Translations under genes and position numbers: made by a program
Origin: CAVTND01 sp963735955
Lineage (GTDB): Bacteria; Pseudomonadota; Gammaproteobacteria; Burkholderiales; Burkholderiaceae_F
Length of the DNA stretch: 64,000 bases
NCBI GenBank assembly: GCA_963735955.1
Contig: CAVTND010000002.1
Span: 326,180-390,179, forward strand
Direction of reading: 5' to 3'
Shown: one piece after another, positions 38,491-49,101 of the stretch
Numbering within the stretch: the stretch's first letter is position 1
Layout of the letters: each line of letters opens with the position of its first letter
Notes under the pieces: model-generated
Seen by the model: only the letters and a program-made list of their open reading frames with translations
Told to the model about the DNA's origin: nothing
Databases searched by the model: none

Positions 38491-39120
38491 ATGAAATCGC
38501 TCTCCGCACGCTGGATCGCCGTCGTCACCGTTGCTCTGGCGCCGCTCGCCGCCCAGGCGCAGATTTTCCAGTTCAACGCCCTGCTCAACGCCGGCAATGA
38601 GGTGCCGGCCGTCCAGAACCCGAGTACCGCCACGGGGGTGGCAACGCTGTTCTATGACACCCACGGCACTGGATCGCTGCTTGACGACACCTACGATTTC
38701 GCGATGTCGGCGTTCGGACTGACCGGCGGCACGACAGCCGGCACGGCCGCGTCGGCTTTCCACATCCACGGTGCGGCGACCATTGCCGAGAGCGCGCCGG
38801 TGCGTATTTCTCTCGACGGGCTGCTGTTCACGAATCTCAATTCCGGCAGCACGCTGCTGGTCGGTGGGAACGACGTTGCGGCGACCGATATCCCCGCAAC
38901 GGCCGCCACCGCGACGAATGCCGGTCATCCGGGAATGTCGTTCCTCGCGATGCTCCAGTCCCAACTGGCCTACGTAAACGTGCACACGCAGATGCATCCG
39001 GGCGGCGCGATTCGCGGGCAACTCATCGAGGTCGCGGCGATTCCCGAACCGGAGACCTACGCGATGCTCCTGGCCGGACTGGGACTCCTCGCCTTCATGA
39101 CACGGCGGCGCATGCGTTAG
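38491..39120 (+). CDS. CHRD-domain PEP-CTERM protein
   Basis: An intact 209-aa exported protein. The signal peptide (WIAVVTVALAPLAAQAQ) ends near residue 23. A CHRD domain covers about 26-182; LNAGNEVPAVQNPSTATGVA, the His-rich AFHIHGAA and VNVHTQMHPGGAIRGQL blocks are typical. The sorting tail is IPEPETYAMLLAGLGLLAFM followed by TRRRMR. Exosortase would cleave at the PEP motif and release or anchor the protein at the envelope, usually in exopolysaccharide-producing cells. No exosortase gene is in the window. A strong terminator follows. Confidence 0.88.
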   Translation: MKSLSARWIAVVTVALAPLAAQAQIFQFNALLNAGNEVPAVQNPSTATGVATLFYDTHGTGSLLDDTYDFAMSAFGLTGGTTAGTAASAFHIHGAATIAESAPVRISLDGLLFTNLNSGSTLLVGGNDVAATDIPATAATATNAGHPGMSFLAMLQSQLAYVNVHTQMHPGGAIRGQLIEVAAIPEPETYAMLLAGLGLLAFMTRRRMR

Positions 39121-39165
39121 TGCGCACGCAATGCGCAGGGTCTAGAACGGTCCCCTGCCACCTCG

Positions 39166-39190
39166 AAAGCCCGCCGCGCGCGGGCTTTTC
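39166..39190. terminator. Rho-independent terminator, bidirectional
   Basis: A perfect 9-bp stem AAAGCCCGC/GCGGGCTTT with a 5-base loop, followed by TTTTC on the plus strand and preceded by A residues that give T residues on the minus strand. It lies between the convergent CHRD gene and the TPP enzyme operon and can end both. Confidence 0.85.
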
Positions 39191-39207
39191 ATTTTCCGGC
39201 GTGCCCG

Positions 39208-39798
39208 TCAGCGCTCCGCGTCCTTCCCGAGCACCGCCGCCCGGAACCGGCTCCGCAGCGTCGGCCCGTCGCGCGGCGCGAGCTCGATCGACGTCGGATC
39301 CGGCGAGACCTTGATCGCCGCGAAGAACGGCCCGGGCGTCTCGTAGGCCGCGCGCGCCAGCCGCTCGAGCTCGCTCTGCGTGCCGACCGTCTCCGCGTGT
39401 ACGAAGCCGCACGAGCGGGCAACGCCCGCCAGATCCACGCCGCTCGCCGTGTGCGTCCGCTGCATCCCGGTCTCGGCGTAGAGGCCGTTGTCGATCACGA
39501 CGACGGCGAGATTGGCGGGCCGCTGCACGCCGATCGTCGCCAGCGATCCGAGCCCCATCAGCATCTCGCCGTCTCCGGTGATCACGACCACGCGACGCTT
39601 GGGCTGGGCGAGCGCGAGGCCCAGGCCGACCATCGCCGCGCCGCCCATCGCCCCCCACAGATAGAAGGTCAGCGGCGAGTCGCCGGCCGCGAACGCGTCG
39701 TAGGTCGTCGAGCCCAGCCCGGTGACGACGAGCGCGTCCCCGCGGCCCTTGAGCAGCTGCGCCGTCGCCGCCCGCCGTTCGAGCATGGCGGCGCTCAT
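39208..39798 (-). CDS. TPP-binding decarboxylase, beta subunit (sulfo-/phosphonopyruvate decarboxylase-like)
   Basis: An intact 196-aa TPP-domain subunit. The cofactor motif is GDGEMLMGLGSLATIGV...DNGLY, the GDG-x(~26)-N pattern that binds Mg-diphosphate. LWGAMGGAAMVGLGLALAQP is the preceding conserved helix. The separate small subunit resembles ComE of sulfopyruvate decarboxylase and the C-terminal half of phosphonopyruvate decarboxylase. It decarboxylates some 2-oxo acid to an aldehyde; the acid is unknown. Its ATG overlaps the alpha-subunit stop. It is the last gene of a five-gene operon. Confidence 0.83.
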   Translation of the reverse strand: MSAAMLERRAATAQLLKGRGDALVVTGLGSTTYDAFAAGDSPLTFYLWGAMGGAAMVGLGLALAQPKRRVVVITGDGEMLMGLGSLATIGVQRPANLAVVVIDNGLYAETGMQRTHTASGVDLAGVARSCGFVHAETVGTQSELERLARAAYETPGPFFAAIKVSPDPTSIELAPRDGPTLRSRFRAAVLGKDAER

Positions 39799-40306
39799 TT
39801 CGGAACACCTTCGCGCCGATCGCGCGCTGGCCGATCAGCACCGCGACCATGCGTCCGGAGTCGAACGCGAGCACCGACCCGGCGCGCACCGTCTCGACGA
39901 TCCGCTCCGGCTCGTCGGCGCGCAGCACGATCGTCCCCATCGCTTCGAGCACCGCCGGCGTCGCCTGGCCCATCGTCACCTGCCACGGATTGAATTCGCC
40001 CCATTCGCCGCGCATCGTCACCAGCATCAGCAGCGGGACGCGGCATTCGGCGGCGAGCGAGAGCATGTTGATGCAGTTCCCGACGCCGCTCGACTGCAGG
40101 AGCAGCACGCCGCGCTGGCCGCCGAGGTGCGCACCGACGAGGAGCGCGACGCCTTCTTCCTCGGTCGTCAGCACGGTCGTCTTCAGCGCCGGGTTGGCGA
40201 GCGCGAGCTCGATCAGCCGCTTGTGCCCGGCATCGGGCACGTACGCGACCTGCTTGACGCCGGCGTCCAGCAGCGTGTCGTAGAGCGCGTCCGACCAGGT
40301 GCTCAT
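39795..40306 (-). CDS. TPP-binding decarboxylase, alpha subunit (Pyr domain; frameshift at C-terminus)
   Basis: About 170 aa, the pyrimidine-binding half of a two-subunit TPP decarboxylase (ComD-like). The catalytic Glu is in VLTTEEEGVALLVGAHLGGQ, and SSGVGNCINMLSLAAECRVP follows. An indel within the last few codons (about 39800-39815) hides the natural stop, which should be the TGA at 39795 overlapping the beta ATG. The start ATG 40306 overlaps the hydrolase stop (ATGA). Confidence 0.82.
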
Positions 40307-41788
40307 TGGGCGATACCTTTCGTGGGGCGCCGGATGTAGCGGCCGCGCGGCGGGCCGACGACGTTGCCCTTGGTCGTAGATCAGCTCGCCGCGGAGGAAC
40401 GTGCTCTTCACCCGGCCGGTCAGCTCCATCCCCTCGAACGGCGTGTAGCCCTGCTTCGACTCCGACTCGGCCGCTCGCACGACGAACGACTCGTGCGGAT
40501 CCACGAGCACGAGATCGGCGTCGTAGCCGGGCGCGATGTCGCCCTTCTGCAGGACGCCGTAGCGCCGCGCCGGATTCCAGGCGAGGAGCTCCGCCATGTG
40601 GTTGTAGGACATGCCGCGCTTCGACCCCTCGCTCAGCACGCCGGAGAGCAGGTACTCGGTCCCGCCGAATCCCGACTTGGCGAGCCAGATGTTCTGCGGG
40701 AACTTCGCGCTGTACTTCTGCTCGGTCGCGCAGCACGCGTGGTCGCTCACGATCCAGTCCACGTCCCGCTCGAGCACCGCCTGCCACAGCGACTCCACGT
40801 CGGCGCGCGGGCGGATCGGCGGGTTCACCTTGGCGTAGACGCCGCACGCACAGTCGGTGTCGAGCAGGAGATGGCCGACGGTCACCTCGCGCTTGAAGCT
40901 GATGTGCGGGAAGAGATCCTGCATCATCAGCGCGGCGTCCATCGCCTTCTTCGACGAGAGGTGCAGCAGGTTGATGTTGAGGCAGTCGGTCTCGTAGGCG
41001 AGGTAGGCGGCGATCCAGACCGCGAGCCCCTCGGAGTGCGGCGGCCGCGCGGCGCTGTACGCGGCGAGGCCCTTCGAGCTTGCCGTCGCGCTCGACGAGC
41101 TTCGTGTACGCGTTGAGGATGTCGGCGAACTCGCAGTGCAGGCTCACGCTGATGTACTCGGCGAGCTCCGGGTGCGCGACCATGAGCCGCCGCGCCGAGC
41201 GCATGATGAACTCGAAGTGGGCGACGTCGTAGCGGTCCTCCGGCCCGATCATCAGGAATTCGTTCTGCGCGTCCGACTTGCCGTGCAGCCCGTAGCCGCC
41301 GTAGAACATGAAGATCTTGTACGACGGCACGCCCCAGTCGTCGAGGAGGAGCCCCATCTCGTCGACGTGGCGGCCCTCGATCGGCGCCATGTGGTAGGCG
41401 TAGTCGACCCAGAAGTTGCCCTCGCCGAGAGCCGCATCACTTCCGGCATGAACTCGCGGTACGAGCCGGTCCGGTTCAGGTAGTACTGGCCGGTCCGCAT
41501 GTAGTTGAGGCTCGTCGTCACCCCGCCCATCGCCGCGGCCTTGCTCTCGCTCGGGGCGTCCTTGTCGAGCTGCTGATAGATCCCCACGTGCATGTGGGCG
41601 TCGACGAGTCCGGGAAAGGCGAGCAGGCCCTTGCCGTCGAACACCTGCTTCGCCTCTTCGGGCCGGATGTCCGGTGCGAGCCGCGCGAACTTGCCGTCCT
41701 TGATCCCGAGGTCGAGCAGATCGACGGCGTTGCGGTTCGGCCGTACGACGCGGGCGTTCTTGACGACGAGGTCGAGCGTGTGCGCCAT
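40303..41788 (-). CDS. Hydantoinase/dihydropyrimidinase-like cyclic-amide hydrolase (frameshifted)
   Basis: About 495 aa of the amidohydrolase superfamily. The metal-binding HxH is in PGLVDAHMHVGIYQQL. The lysine that is carbamylated in D-hydantoinases fits YKIFMFYGGYGLHG. A His ligand lies in ISVSLHCEFADIL and the late Asp in WIVSDHACCATEQ. The family hydrolyses cyclic amides, imides or ureides such as hydantoins and dihydropyrimidines. Shifts near 41430, 41080 and 40370 break the gene. The last repairs the C-terminus NVVGPPRGRYIRRPTKGIAQ. It starts at ATG 41788, 17 bp after the racemase-like gene. The substrate is unknown. Confidence 0.83.
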
Positions 41789-41805
41789 TCAGGACTTCCT
41801 TCCGG

Positions 41806-42540
41806 TTAACCGGCGAGCCGCGCGGCGAGGGACGGCGCGGCGCGGGCGAGATCGTATCCCGGGCGGCCGCCCATGCGGTCGAGCAGCCGCCAGGCGCCGC
41901 AGAGGTTCGACGAGAGCACCGGCACGCTGAACTCGCCTTCGGTGGCGACGATCGCATCCAGCGTCCGCGTCCCTGTTCCCGCGAGCACCACTGCCTCTGC
42001 GCCGGGCGCGTTCACCTTGCGCAAGCCGGCCAGCACTTCGGCGGTCGCCACGTCGTAGCCGGGGAAGTCGCCCTCGATGCCGACGAGCTGCACGACGCGG
42101 ATGCCGGCGCCCTGCCAGTAGGCCGCCGCGCGCGCGCGGAGCCAGTCGGGATACGGCGAGACGAGCGCGATCGCGCTCGCCCCCAGGACGCGGAGCGTAT
42201 CCAGGACGGCGAGGGTGGGCAGCTCGATGAGCACGCCGGCGTCCCGGGCGAGCGAGTCCGCGAGCGCGCGATCCCGGGCTTCGCCGAGCCCGTAGCTCGG
42301 CCCGGTCACCCCGATGTAGAGCGCGTCGAGCTTGAGCGTGTCGAAGCTCCGGACCGCCGCCGCGTAGTACCGGGCGTACGCGTCGGCGCGGGCCCGCAGA
42401 TCGCCGGTCAGCACCGGCAGCCGGGTCACGAACATCCCGAACTCGGGCGGCAGCAGGCGCCGCATCTCCGGCTCGACCGTGGGGTTGGCCGGCGGCACCA
42501 CGACGCCGATGCGCTTCGGGGGATCGCTTGGTTTCAGCAT
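41806..42540 (-). CDS. Asp/Glu racemase superfamily protein (maleate isomerase-like)
   Basis: An intact 244-aa two-domain protein. GVVVPPANPTVEPEM at residues 12-26 is the signature of maleate cis-trans isomerase and arylmalonate decarboxylase relatives. The C-terminal catalytic cysteine is present in SNLCGAWRLLDRMGG. The first-domain cysteine is not: the equivalent block reads LYIGVTGPSYG, with no Cys. A two-base isomerase mechanism is thus doubtful; a one-cysteine decarboxylase or racemase-like reaction, or another activity, is more likely. It sits six bases after the SDR gene. Confidence 0.8.
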   Translation of the reverse strand: MLKPSDPPKRIGVVVPPANPTVEPEMRRLLPPEFGMFVTRLPVLTGDLRARADAYARYYAAAVRSFDTLKLDALYIGVTGPSYGLGEARDRALADSLARDAGVLIELPTLAVLDTLRVLGASAIALVSPYPDWLRARAAAYWQGAGIRVVQLVGIEGDFPGYDVATAEVLAGLRKVNAPGAEAVVLAGTGTRTLDAIVATEGEFSVPVLSSNLCGAWRLLDRMGGRPGYDLARAAPSLAARLAG

Positions 42541-42546
42541 GGGCCG

Positions 42547-43335
42547 CTAGGGCGTCAGCAGGCCGCCGTTGATGTGCAGCGTCTGGCCGGTCATGTAGCG
42601 CGCCGCGGGTCCGAGGAGGAAGAGGATCGGGCCCACGATGTCCTCGGGCGTCGCGACCCGACCGAGCGGGATGGCCTTCACGTAGGTCTCGAGATCGACC
42701 TGCGAGGGCGCGCGCTCGTCGCTCCGGCCGGTGCCCCCGCGCAGGAACGCGGTGTCCACGGCGGTCGGCGCGATCGCGTTCACGCGCACCCGCGGCGCCG
42801 ACTCGATCGCGAGCGAGCGGGTGAGCCCGAGCACGCCCGCCTTCGCGGCCGAGTAGGGGCCGAAGCCCGCCGTCGAGCGGACCGCGAGGCCGGAAGCGGT
42901 ATTCACGATCGCGGGGGCGGCGCCCTTCGCGAGCAGCGGCAGCGCGGCCCGGCACGCGAGCCAGGTCGAGCGCAGGTTGCCGGCGATGACCTCTTCCCAG
43001 TCCTCCGCGCGCGTGTCCGCGAGCGGGATCCGGGGGCGCGCGAAGCCGGCGAGGTTCACCAGCCCGTCGAGCGCCGGCCACCGGCGCGCGATGTCGGCGA
43101 ACGCGGCTGCGACCGCCTGCTCGTCGGTGGCATCGAGCGGGACCGCGAGCGCGCCGCGCGGCGGCGGGTGGCGCTCGATCGAGGCCGGCAGGTCGAGCAC
43201 CGCGACCGCGAGGCCGTCGGCGAGCGCGGCCGCGACGAGCGCGCGGCCGATGCCGCCGCACCCGCCGGTGACGACGAGCCGCGCACCGGCCGGCGGGCCG
43301 AGGCGGGTAGGGGTGCCGGCGGTGGGAGCGGTCAT
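42547..43335 (-). CDS. Short-chain dehydrogenase/reductase
   Basis: An intact 262-aa classical SDR. The cofactor loop is VVTGGCGGIGRALV at residues 21-34. The structural LAGF block stands in for NAG, the catalytic Ser is in VNTASGLAV, and the Tyr-x3-Lys is YSAAK near residue 160. The C-terminal substrate region ends GQTLHINGGLLTP. It oxidises an alcohol or reduces a carbonyl with NAD(P). It is the first gene of the five-gene operon and diverges from the TPP riboswitch and thiC. Confidence 0.87.
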   Translation of the reverse strand: MTAPTAGTPTRLGPPAGARLVVTGGCGGIGRALVAAALADGLAVAVLDLPASIERHPPPRGALAVPLDATDEQAVAAAFADIARRWPALDGLVNLAGFARPRIPLADTRAEDWEEVIAGNLRSTWLACRAALPLLAKGAAPAIVNTASGLAVRSTAGFGPYSAAKAGVLGLTRSLAIESAPRVRVNAIAPTAVDTAFLRGGTGRSDERAPSQVDLETYVKAIPLGRVATPEDIVGPILFLLGPAARYMTGQTLHINGGLLTP

Positions 43336-43448
43336 GCCGTGTGCGGAGTTCGGGGCGCCATTATCGTTGAATCATCATAGCGTTTGCCGAGGGCCCGCGA
43401 CGCGGGAGCGGCGTTGAAACGCCCCCCGCATTGGAGTACCTTCCGGGC

Positions 43449-43539
43449 ATCGACGTGGGGGTCCTGGGTTGCTGACAGCCCGGGTGAGAGAGTCCCTTCG
43501 AACCTGACGCGGGTAATCCCGCCGTAGGAAAGCGTCGGC
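43449..43539 (+). promoter_or_regulatory. TPP riboswitch (THI element)
   Basis: Conserved THI-box segments are in order: GGGGTCCTGGG, then GGTGAGAG, then CCTTCGAACCTGAC, then GGGTAATCCCGCCGTAGGAA. The outer P1 stem pairs CGACG (43451-43455) with CGTCG (43533-43537). It lies 48 bases upstream of the thiC ATG, where it would mask translation or terminate transcription when thiamine diphosphate is abundant. Confidence 0.93.
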
Positions 43540-43586
43540 AGTCCCCCCGCCTGCCTCCGCTTCTCCGCTATGCCGAGGAGCGCCCG

Positions 43587-45511
<1,925 letters not shown>

Positions 45512-45590
45512 GCAGCCGTCACGAGCGGTAGCTATAGTGTGAGCAGGCCGGGCGTGGACGCCCGGCGATTCGACGGCAACGGAGGTGGCT

Positions 45591-46261
45591 ATGGGCATTC
45601 TCGAGGATCTTCTCGCCAGCGCGACGTCCCCCCAGGGGGGCATGGGCGGCATGGGCGGGCAGCCCCGGCAGGCGCCGACACCGGCGCCCGCTCAGGCGGG
45701 CGGCGGGGGCATGGGCGGCATCATGATGGCCCTGCTGCCGGTCGTGCTCGCCATGCTCGCGAATCGGGGCGGTGGCGGTGCGCAGCCGGCCGGAATGAGC
45801 CCGGGTGGCGGCGGGCTCGGCGACATCCTGGGCCAGGTTCTCGGCGGCGGCGGCGGCGCGCAGCGCGGCGGCGGCGGGATGGGCGACATCCTCGGCCAGA
45901 TCCTCGGCGGTGGCGGCGGTGGCGGCGGCGGCGGCGGCGGGAGTGGGCGGCGATGCGGGGCGGGCTCGGCGGGCTGCTCGAGCAGTTCCAGCGGATGGGC
46001 TACGGCGAGCAGGCGAGCTCCTGGGTCGGCACCGGCCAGAACCAGCCGATCCCGGCCGACGTGATCGGCCAGATCTTCGGCAAGGACGGTCTGTCGGCGA
46101 TCGCTCGCCAGGCGGGCGTGTCGGAGCAGGACGCCTCGGCGGGCCTGTCGCAGCTCCTGCCCGAGGTCGTCGACCGGGTGACGCCGAACGGCAAGGTGCC
46201 CGACCTCGACATGCTCAGCGCGAGCGTGGACGACCTCTCCCGGCGGTTCGGGCTCGGCTGA
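45591..46261 (+). CDS. YidB-like (DUF937) Gly-rich protein (frameshifted in poly-Gly)
   Basis: About 220 aa. The N-terminus MGILEDLLAS is followed by a low-complexity region of Gly, Met, Gln and Pro with repeats of GGMGDILGQILGGGG. A C-terminal domain (about the last 90 residues; QASSWVGTGQNQPIPADVIG, then FGKDGLSAIARQAGVSEQDA) matches YidB/DUF937. The frame slips within or just after the GGC/GGT run at about 45905-45960, a likely site for polymerase or sequencing slippage. Function is unknown. Confidence 0.75.
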
Positions 46262-46284
46262 CCCTGCGCGCGGACGCAACGCGC

Positions 46285-47019
46285 ATGCTGCCCGCGCTCT
46301 CGGCGCTCGAGACGCGGGTCCTCGGCGTGCTGGTCGAGAAGGAGCGGACGGTTCCCGACACCTATCCGCTCTCCCTCAACGCGCTGACGCTCGGCTGCAA
46401 CCAGAAGAACAACCGCGACCCGGTCATGCAGGCGACCGAGCGCGAGGTCCAGGCCGCCATCGACGCGCTCCGCCCGCTCTCGCTCGTCATCGAGTCGAGC
46501 GGCTCGCGGGTGATGCGGTACGCGCACAACGTCGGGCGCGTGCTTCACCTCGACGATGCCGGCGTCGCGCTCGTCGCTGCCCTCATGCTGCGCGGGCCGC
46601 AGACGCCCGGCGAGCTGCGGACCGGCACCGACCGCCTGCATCGCTTCCCCGATCTCGGCGCCATCGAAGCCGTACTGCAGGCGCTCGCCGCGCGCGCCGA
46701 ATCGGCCGGCGGTCCGCTCGCCGTCCAGCTCCCACGGCAGCCGGGCTCGCGCGAGCAGCGGTGGGCGCACCTCCTCTCCGGACCGGTCGAGGCGTCGCCG
46801 GCCGAGCCGGTCGCAGCCGCCCGCCCCCCGGCGGGGGAGACGGTCGGCGCGGCCGAGCTCGCCGCGCTCAAGGCCGAAGTGGCCGAGCTGCGCGCGATCG
46901 TCGAGCGGCTCGTGCGCAACCTCGGGAGGGATCTAGGCGCGCCCGCGCCGACCATCCGCTCCGCCATCCGGCGGACGAGAGGCGGCGGTCCCCGACCGTC
47001 GGGCCTCCCCGACCCCTAG
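46285..47019 (+). CDS. YceH-like DUF480 winged-helix protein
   Basis: An intact 244-aa protein. It starts LSALETRVLGVLVEKERTVP and continues PLSLNALTLGCNQKNNRDPV, the signature of YceH (two winged-helix domains, DUF480). The C-terminal 50 residues extend past the usual end, with a heptad-like stretch (ELAALKAEVAELRAIVERLV) that may form a short coiled coil. It starts 23 bases after the YidB-like gene. Function is unknown. Confidence 0.88.
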   Translation: MLPALSALETRVLGVLVEKERTVPDTYPLSLNALTLGCNQKNNRDPVMQATEREVQAAIDALRPLSLVIESSGSRVMRYAHNVGRVLHLDDAGVALVAALMLRGPQTPGELRTGTDRLHRFPDLGAIEAVLQALAARAESAGGPLAVQLPRQPGSREQRWAHLLSGPVEASPAEPVAAARPPAGETVGAAELAALKAEVAELRAIVERLVRNLGRDLGAPAPTIRSAIRRTRGGGPRPSGLPDP

Positions 47020-47179
47020 GACAGTGTCATCCGATCGCCGGCGCGCGGCGTTGTCACAAATACCAGCGCGCTGTCACAATCCTTCACAGTCGCCGCCACA
47101 TTCGGCGCTTATAGTGAGCGGGAACGAAAGGATCGCGCGCGCGGTCCGACCAAGAGGACGAGACGGCAGGCGAACGGTC

Positions 47180-47398
47180 ATGATCGACGACATCAACCTC
47201 CACGAGTGGGCCGAGTACAACGTGCCGGCCGAGCTACGGGAGCGTACGGTCGTCCTGTCGCCGTTCGCGCGCCGGGTGCTCTCCCCGGCGGAGAGTGTCC
47301 GTGCCGCCGCGGCCGAGAGCGACCCGAAGCGCCGCCTTCCGGCCCTGGGCACGCTGCTCCTCCCTGGGCTCGGCTTCGGGCCCATCGCCAAGCCGTAA
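47180..47398 (+). CDS. Hypothetical 72-aa protein
   Basis: A short ORF from ATG 47180 (MIDDINLHEWAEYNVPAELR) to TAA 47398 with good codon bias. I do not recognise the family, and no signal peptide or membrane helix is present. The ribosome-binding site is weak. It could be a real small protein or chance. Confidence 0.4.
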   Translation: MIDDINLHEWAEYNVPAELRERTVVLSPFARRVLSPAESVRAAAAESDPKRRLPALGTLLLPGLGFGPIAKP

Positions 47399-47570
47399 CA
47401 GGCACCCGCGAGACTCCGGCCGTCGCCGCCGGAGGTCCCATGTGCAACGGTCCTGCCGCGGCGCTCGCGGTCGGGTGTCGTTTTCCCGGCAATCGGCCAG
47501 CAGCCAGTTGGACTCGGCCGCTCGGTCGTGACCCAGAGACCGCGCCGCCCGCCTCGCCGGGCTGACGAAG

Positions 47571-48230
47571 CTAGGCAGGTCGCTGCGCGGACGCCGGGAG
47601 CGCCGTCGCGGTCAGATAGGCCACGAAGGCGATCAGGCAGTGCCAGACGAAGTGCGTCCCGAGCGGCCAGCCTCGCAGATCGTCTGATCGACGCTGCGGA
47701 GGACGATCGCGACGACGAACACGCCGGTGGCCGCCGCGAGTCTCGCGGCTCCCCCGCTGCCGGCGTCGCCAGGCATACGCGGCCAGTAGCGCGAGCGCGA
47801 GCGAGGGCCGGGAAGTAAGCGTACGAGCCGTTGAAGCTCCCCGGCGGGAAGAGGCGCGGTCAGCGCCTTGCTCGCCACCGCAAATACGCCGAGACCCGCC
47901 GAGCGCCCCCCACCAGGGGAGCCCCGCGATGCGCACGAGGAAGAGCCAAAGGAACACGTAGATGTACAGGGCGATCGCGCCCTGATCCAGCCACGCCGCC
48001 CAGACGGTGGCGAGCGTGTGGAAGAGAAAGCTCCCGGCGCCGATCAGCCCGATCAGCGTCGCGAGCACGCGAGCGTCGCGCGCATGCGGCGGTTGCGCGC
48101 CGGCGGCCAGGCGCCAGACGAGGACCGCCGCGAGCAGGAACGCCGCGTTCGTGATCGCGTTCGCCGGTTCCGACCAGAACCCCGGGTCGGTGCGCTCGCA
48201 GTAGAGATCGATCTGCCGCCAGAGGTCCAT
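47571..48230 (-). CDS. Ceramidase-like membrane protein (frameshifted)
   Basis: About 215 aa with six to seven helices, of the alkaline ceramidase/CREST superfamily. The opening LYCERTDPGFWSEPANAITN and the metal-ligand blocks SFLFHTLATVWAAWLDQGAI (Ser, His, Asp) and GTHFVWHCLIAF (paired His) fit the zinc hydrolase site. Shifts near 47900, 47830 and 47660 split the middle. Bacterial members are uncharacterised lipid hydrolases. It diverges from uppP, with 44 bases between the starts. Confidence 0.72.
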   Translation of the reverse strand: MDLWRQIDLYCERTDPGFWSEPANAITNAAFLLAAVLVWRLAAGAQPPHARDARVLATLIGLIGAGSFLFHTLATVWAAWLDQGAIALYIYVFLWLFLVRIAGLPWWGALGGSRRICGGEQGADRASSRRGASTARTLTSRPSLALALLAAYAWRRRQRGSRETRGGHRRVRRRDRPPQRRSDDLRGWPLGTHFVWHCLIAFVAYLTATALPASAQRPA

Positions 48231-48274
48231 GGCGGCGCGATGGTAGCGCCCCCGGCCGGTAGAATGCCGGCCGC

Positions 48275-49100
48275 ATGGACGCAGCGCTGCTCTTCAAGGC
48301 CCTCGTGCTCGGCGTCGTCGAGGGCCTCACCGAGTTCCTCCCGGTCTCGAGCACCGGCCACCTGATCCTCGCCGCCGACCTCCTCGACTTCAACGGCGAG
48401 AAGGCGAAGACCTTCAACCTCGCGATCCAGACCGGCGCGATGCTCGCGGTGGTGTGGGAGTACCGCGCGAAGTTCCTCGGCGTGGCCGCGGGCCTCGTCT
48501 CGGACCGCGCGTCGCAGCGCTTCGTCGCGAACCTGGTCGTCGCGTTCATCCCGGCCGCGGTCCTCGGGTTGCTGTTCGGCAGCCTGATCAAGGCGCATCT
48601 CTTCCGGCCGGTGCCGGTGGCGACCGCGTTCATCGTCGGCGCCTTCGTGATCCTCTGGGTGGAGCGGCGGTCGCGCCACGCGCGGATCGAGAGCGTCGAC
48701 GACATGACCTGGCGCGACGCGCTGAAGGTGGGGTTCGCGCAGTGCTTCGCGCTCGATCCCCGGCACGTCGCGCTCGGGCGCGACGATCATCGGCGCGATG
48801 CTGTTCGGCCTGTCGCGCAAGGCGGCGACCGAGTTCTCGTTCTTCCTCGCCGTGCCGACCCTGGTGGCCGCCGGCGCCTACGATCTCTACAAGAACCGCG
48901 CCGCGTTCTCCGACGCCGACCTCGAGATGCTGGCGGTCGGGCTGGTCGCGGCCTTCGTGTCGGCGTTCGTCTGCGTCCGGTGGCTGATCCGCTACGTCGC
49001 CAGCCACGACTTCAAGCCGTTCGCCTGGTACCGGATCGCGTTCGGCGTGATCGTCCTCCTGACCGCCTGGACCGGGCTGGTGAACTGGACCGCGGGTTGA
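48275..49100 (+). CDS. uppP: Undecaprenyl-diphosphatase UppP/BacA (one frameshift)
   Basis: Recycles undecaprenyl diphosphate to the monophosphate carrier for peptidoglycan and other envelope polymers; overproduction gives bacitracin resistance. The protein of about 275 aa has eight helices and both catalytic blocks: GVVEGLTEFLPVSSTGHLIL (residues 14-33) and PGTSRSGATIIGAML, with the Arg and Ser of the active site. An extra C near 48754 separates FAQCFAL from IPGTSRSG. The gene lies between the ceramidase-like gene and the convergent alcohol dehydrogenase. Confidence 0.93.
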
Positions 49101-49101
49101 C

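Noticed and set aside
45692..46279. A proline-rich minus-strand frame opposite the YidB-like gene
   Set aside because: The poly-Pro stretches are simply the complement of the GGC/GGT glycine repeats.
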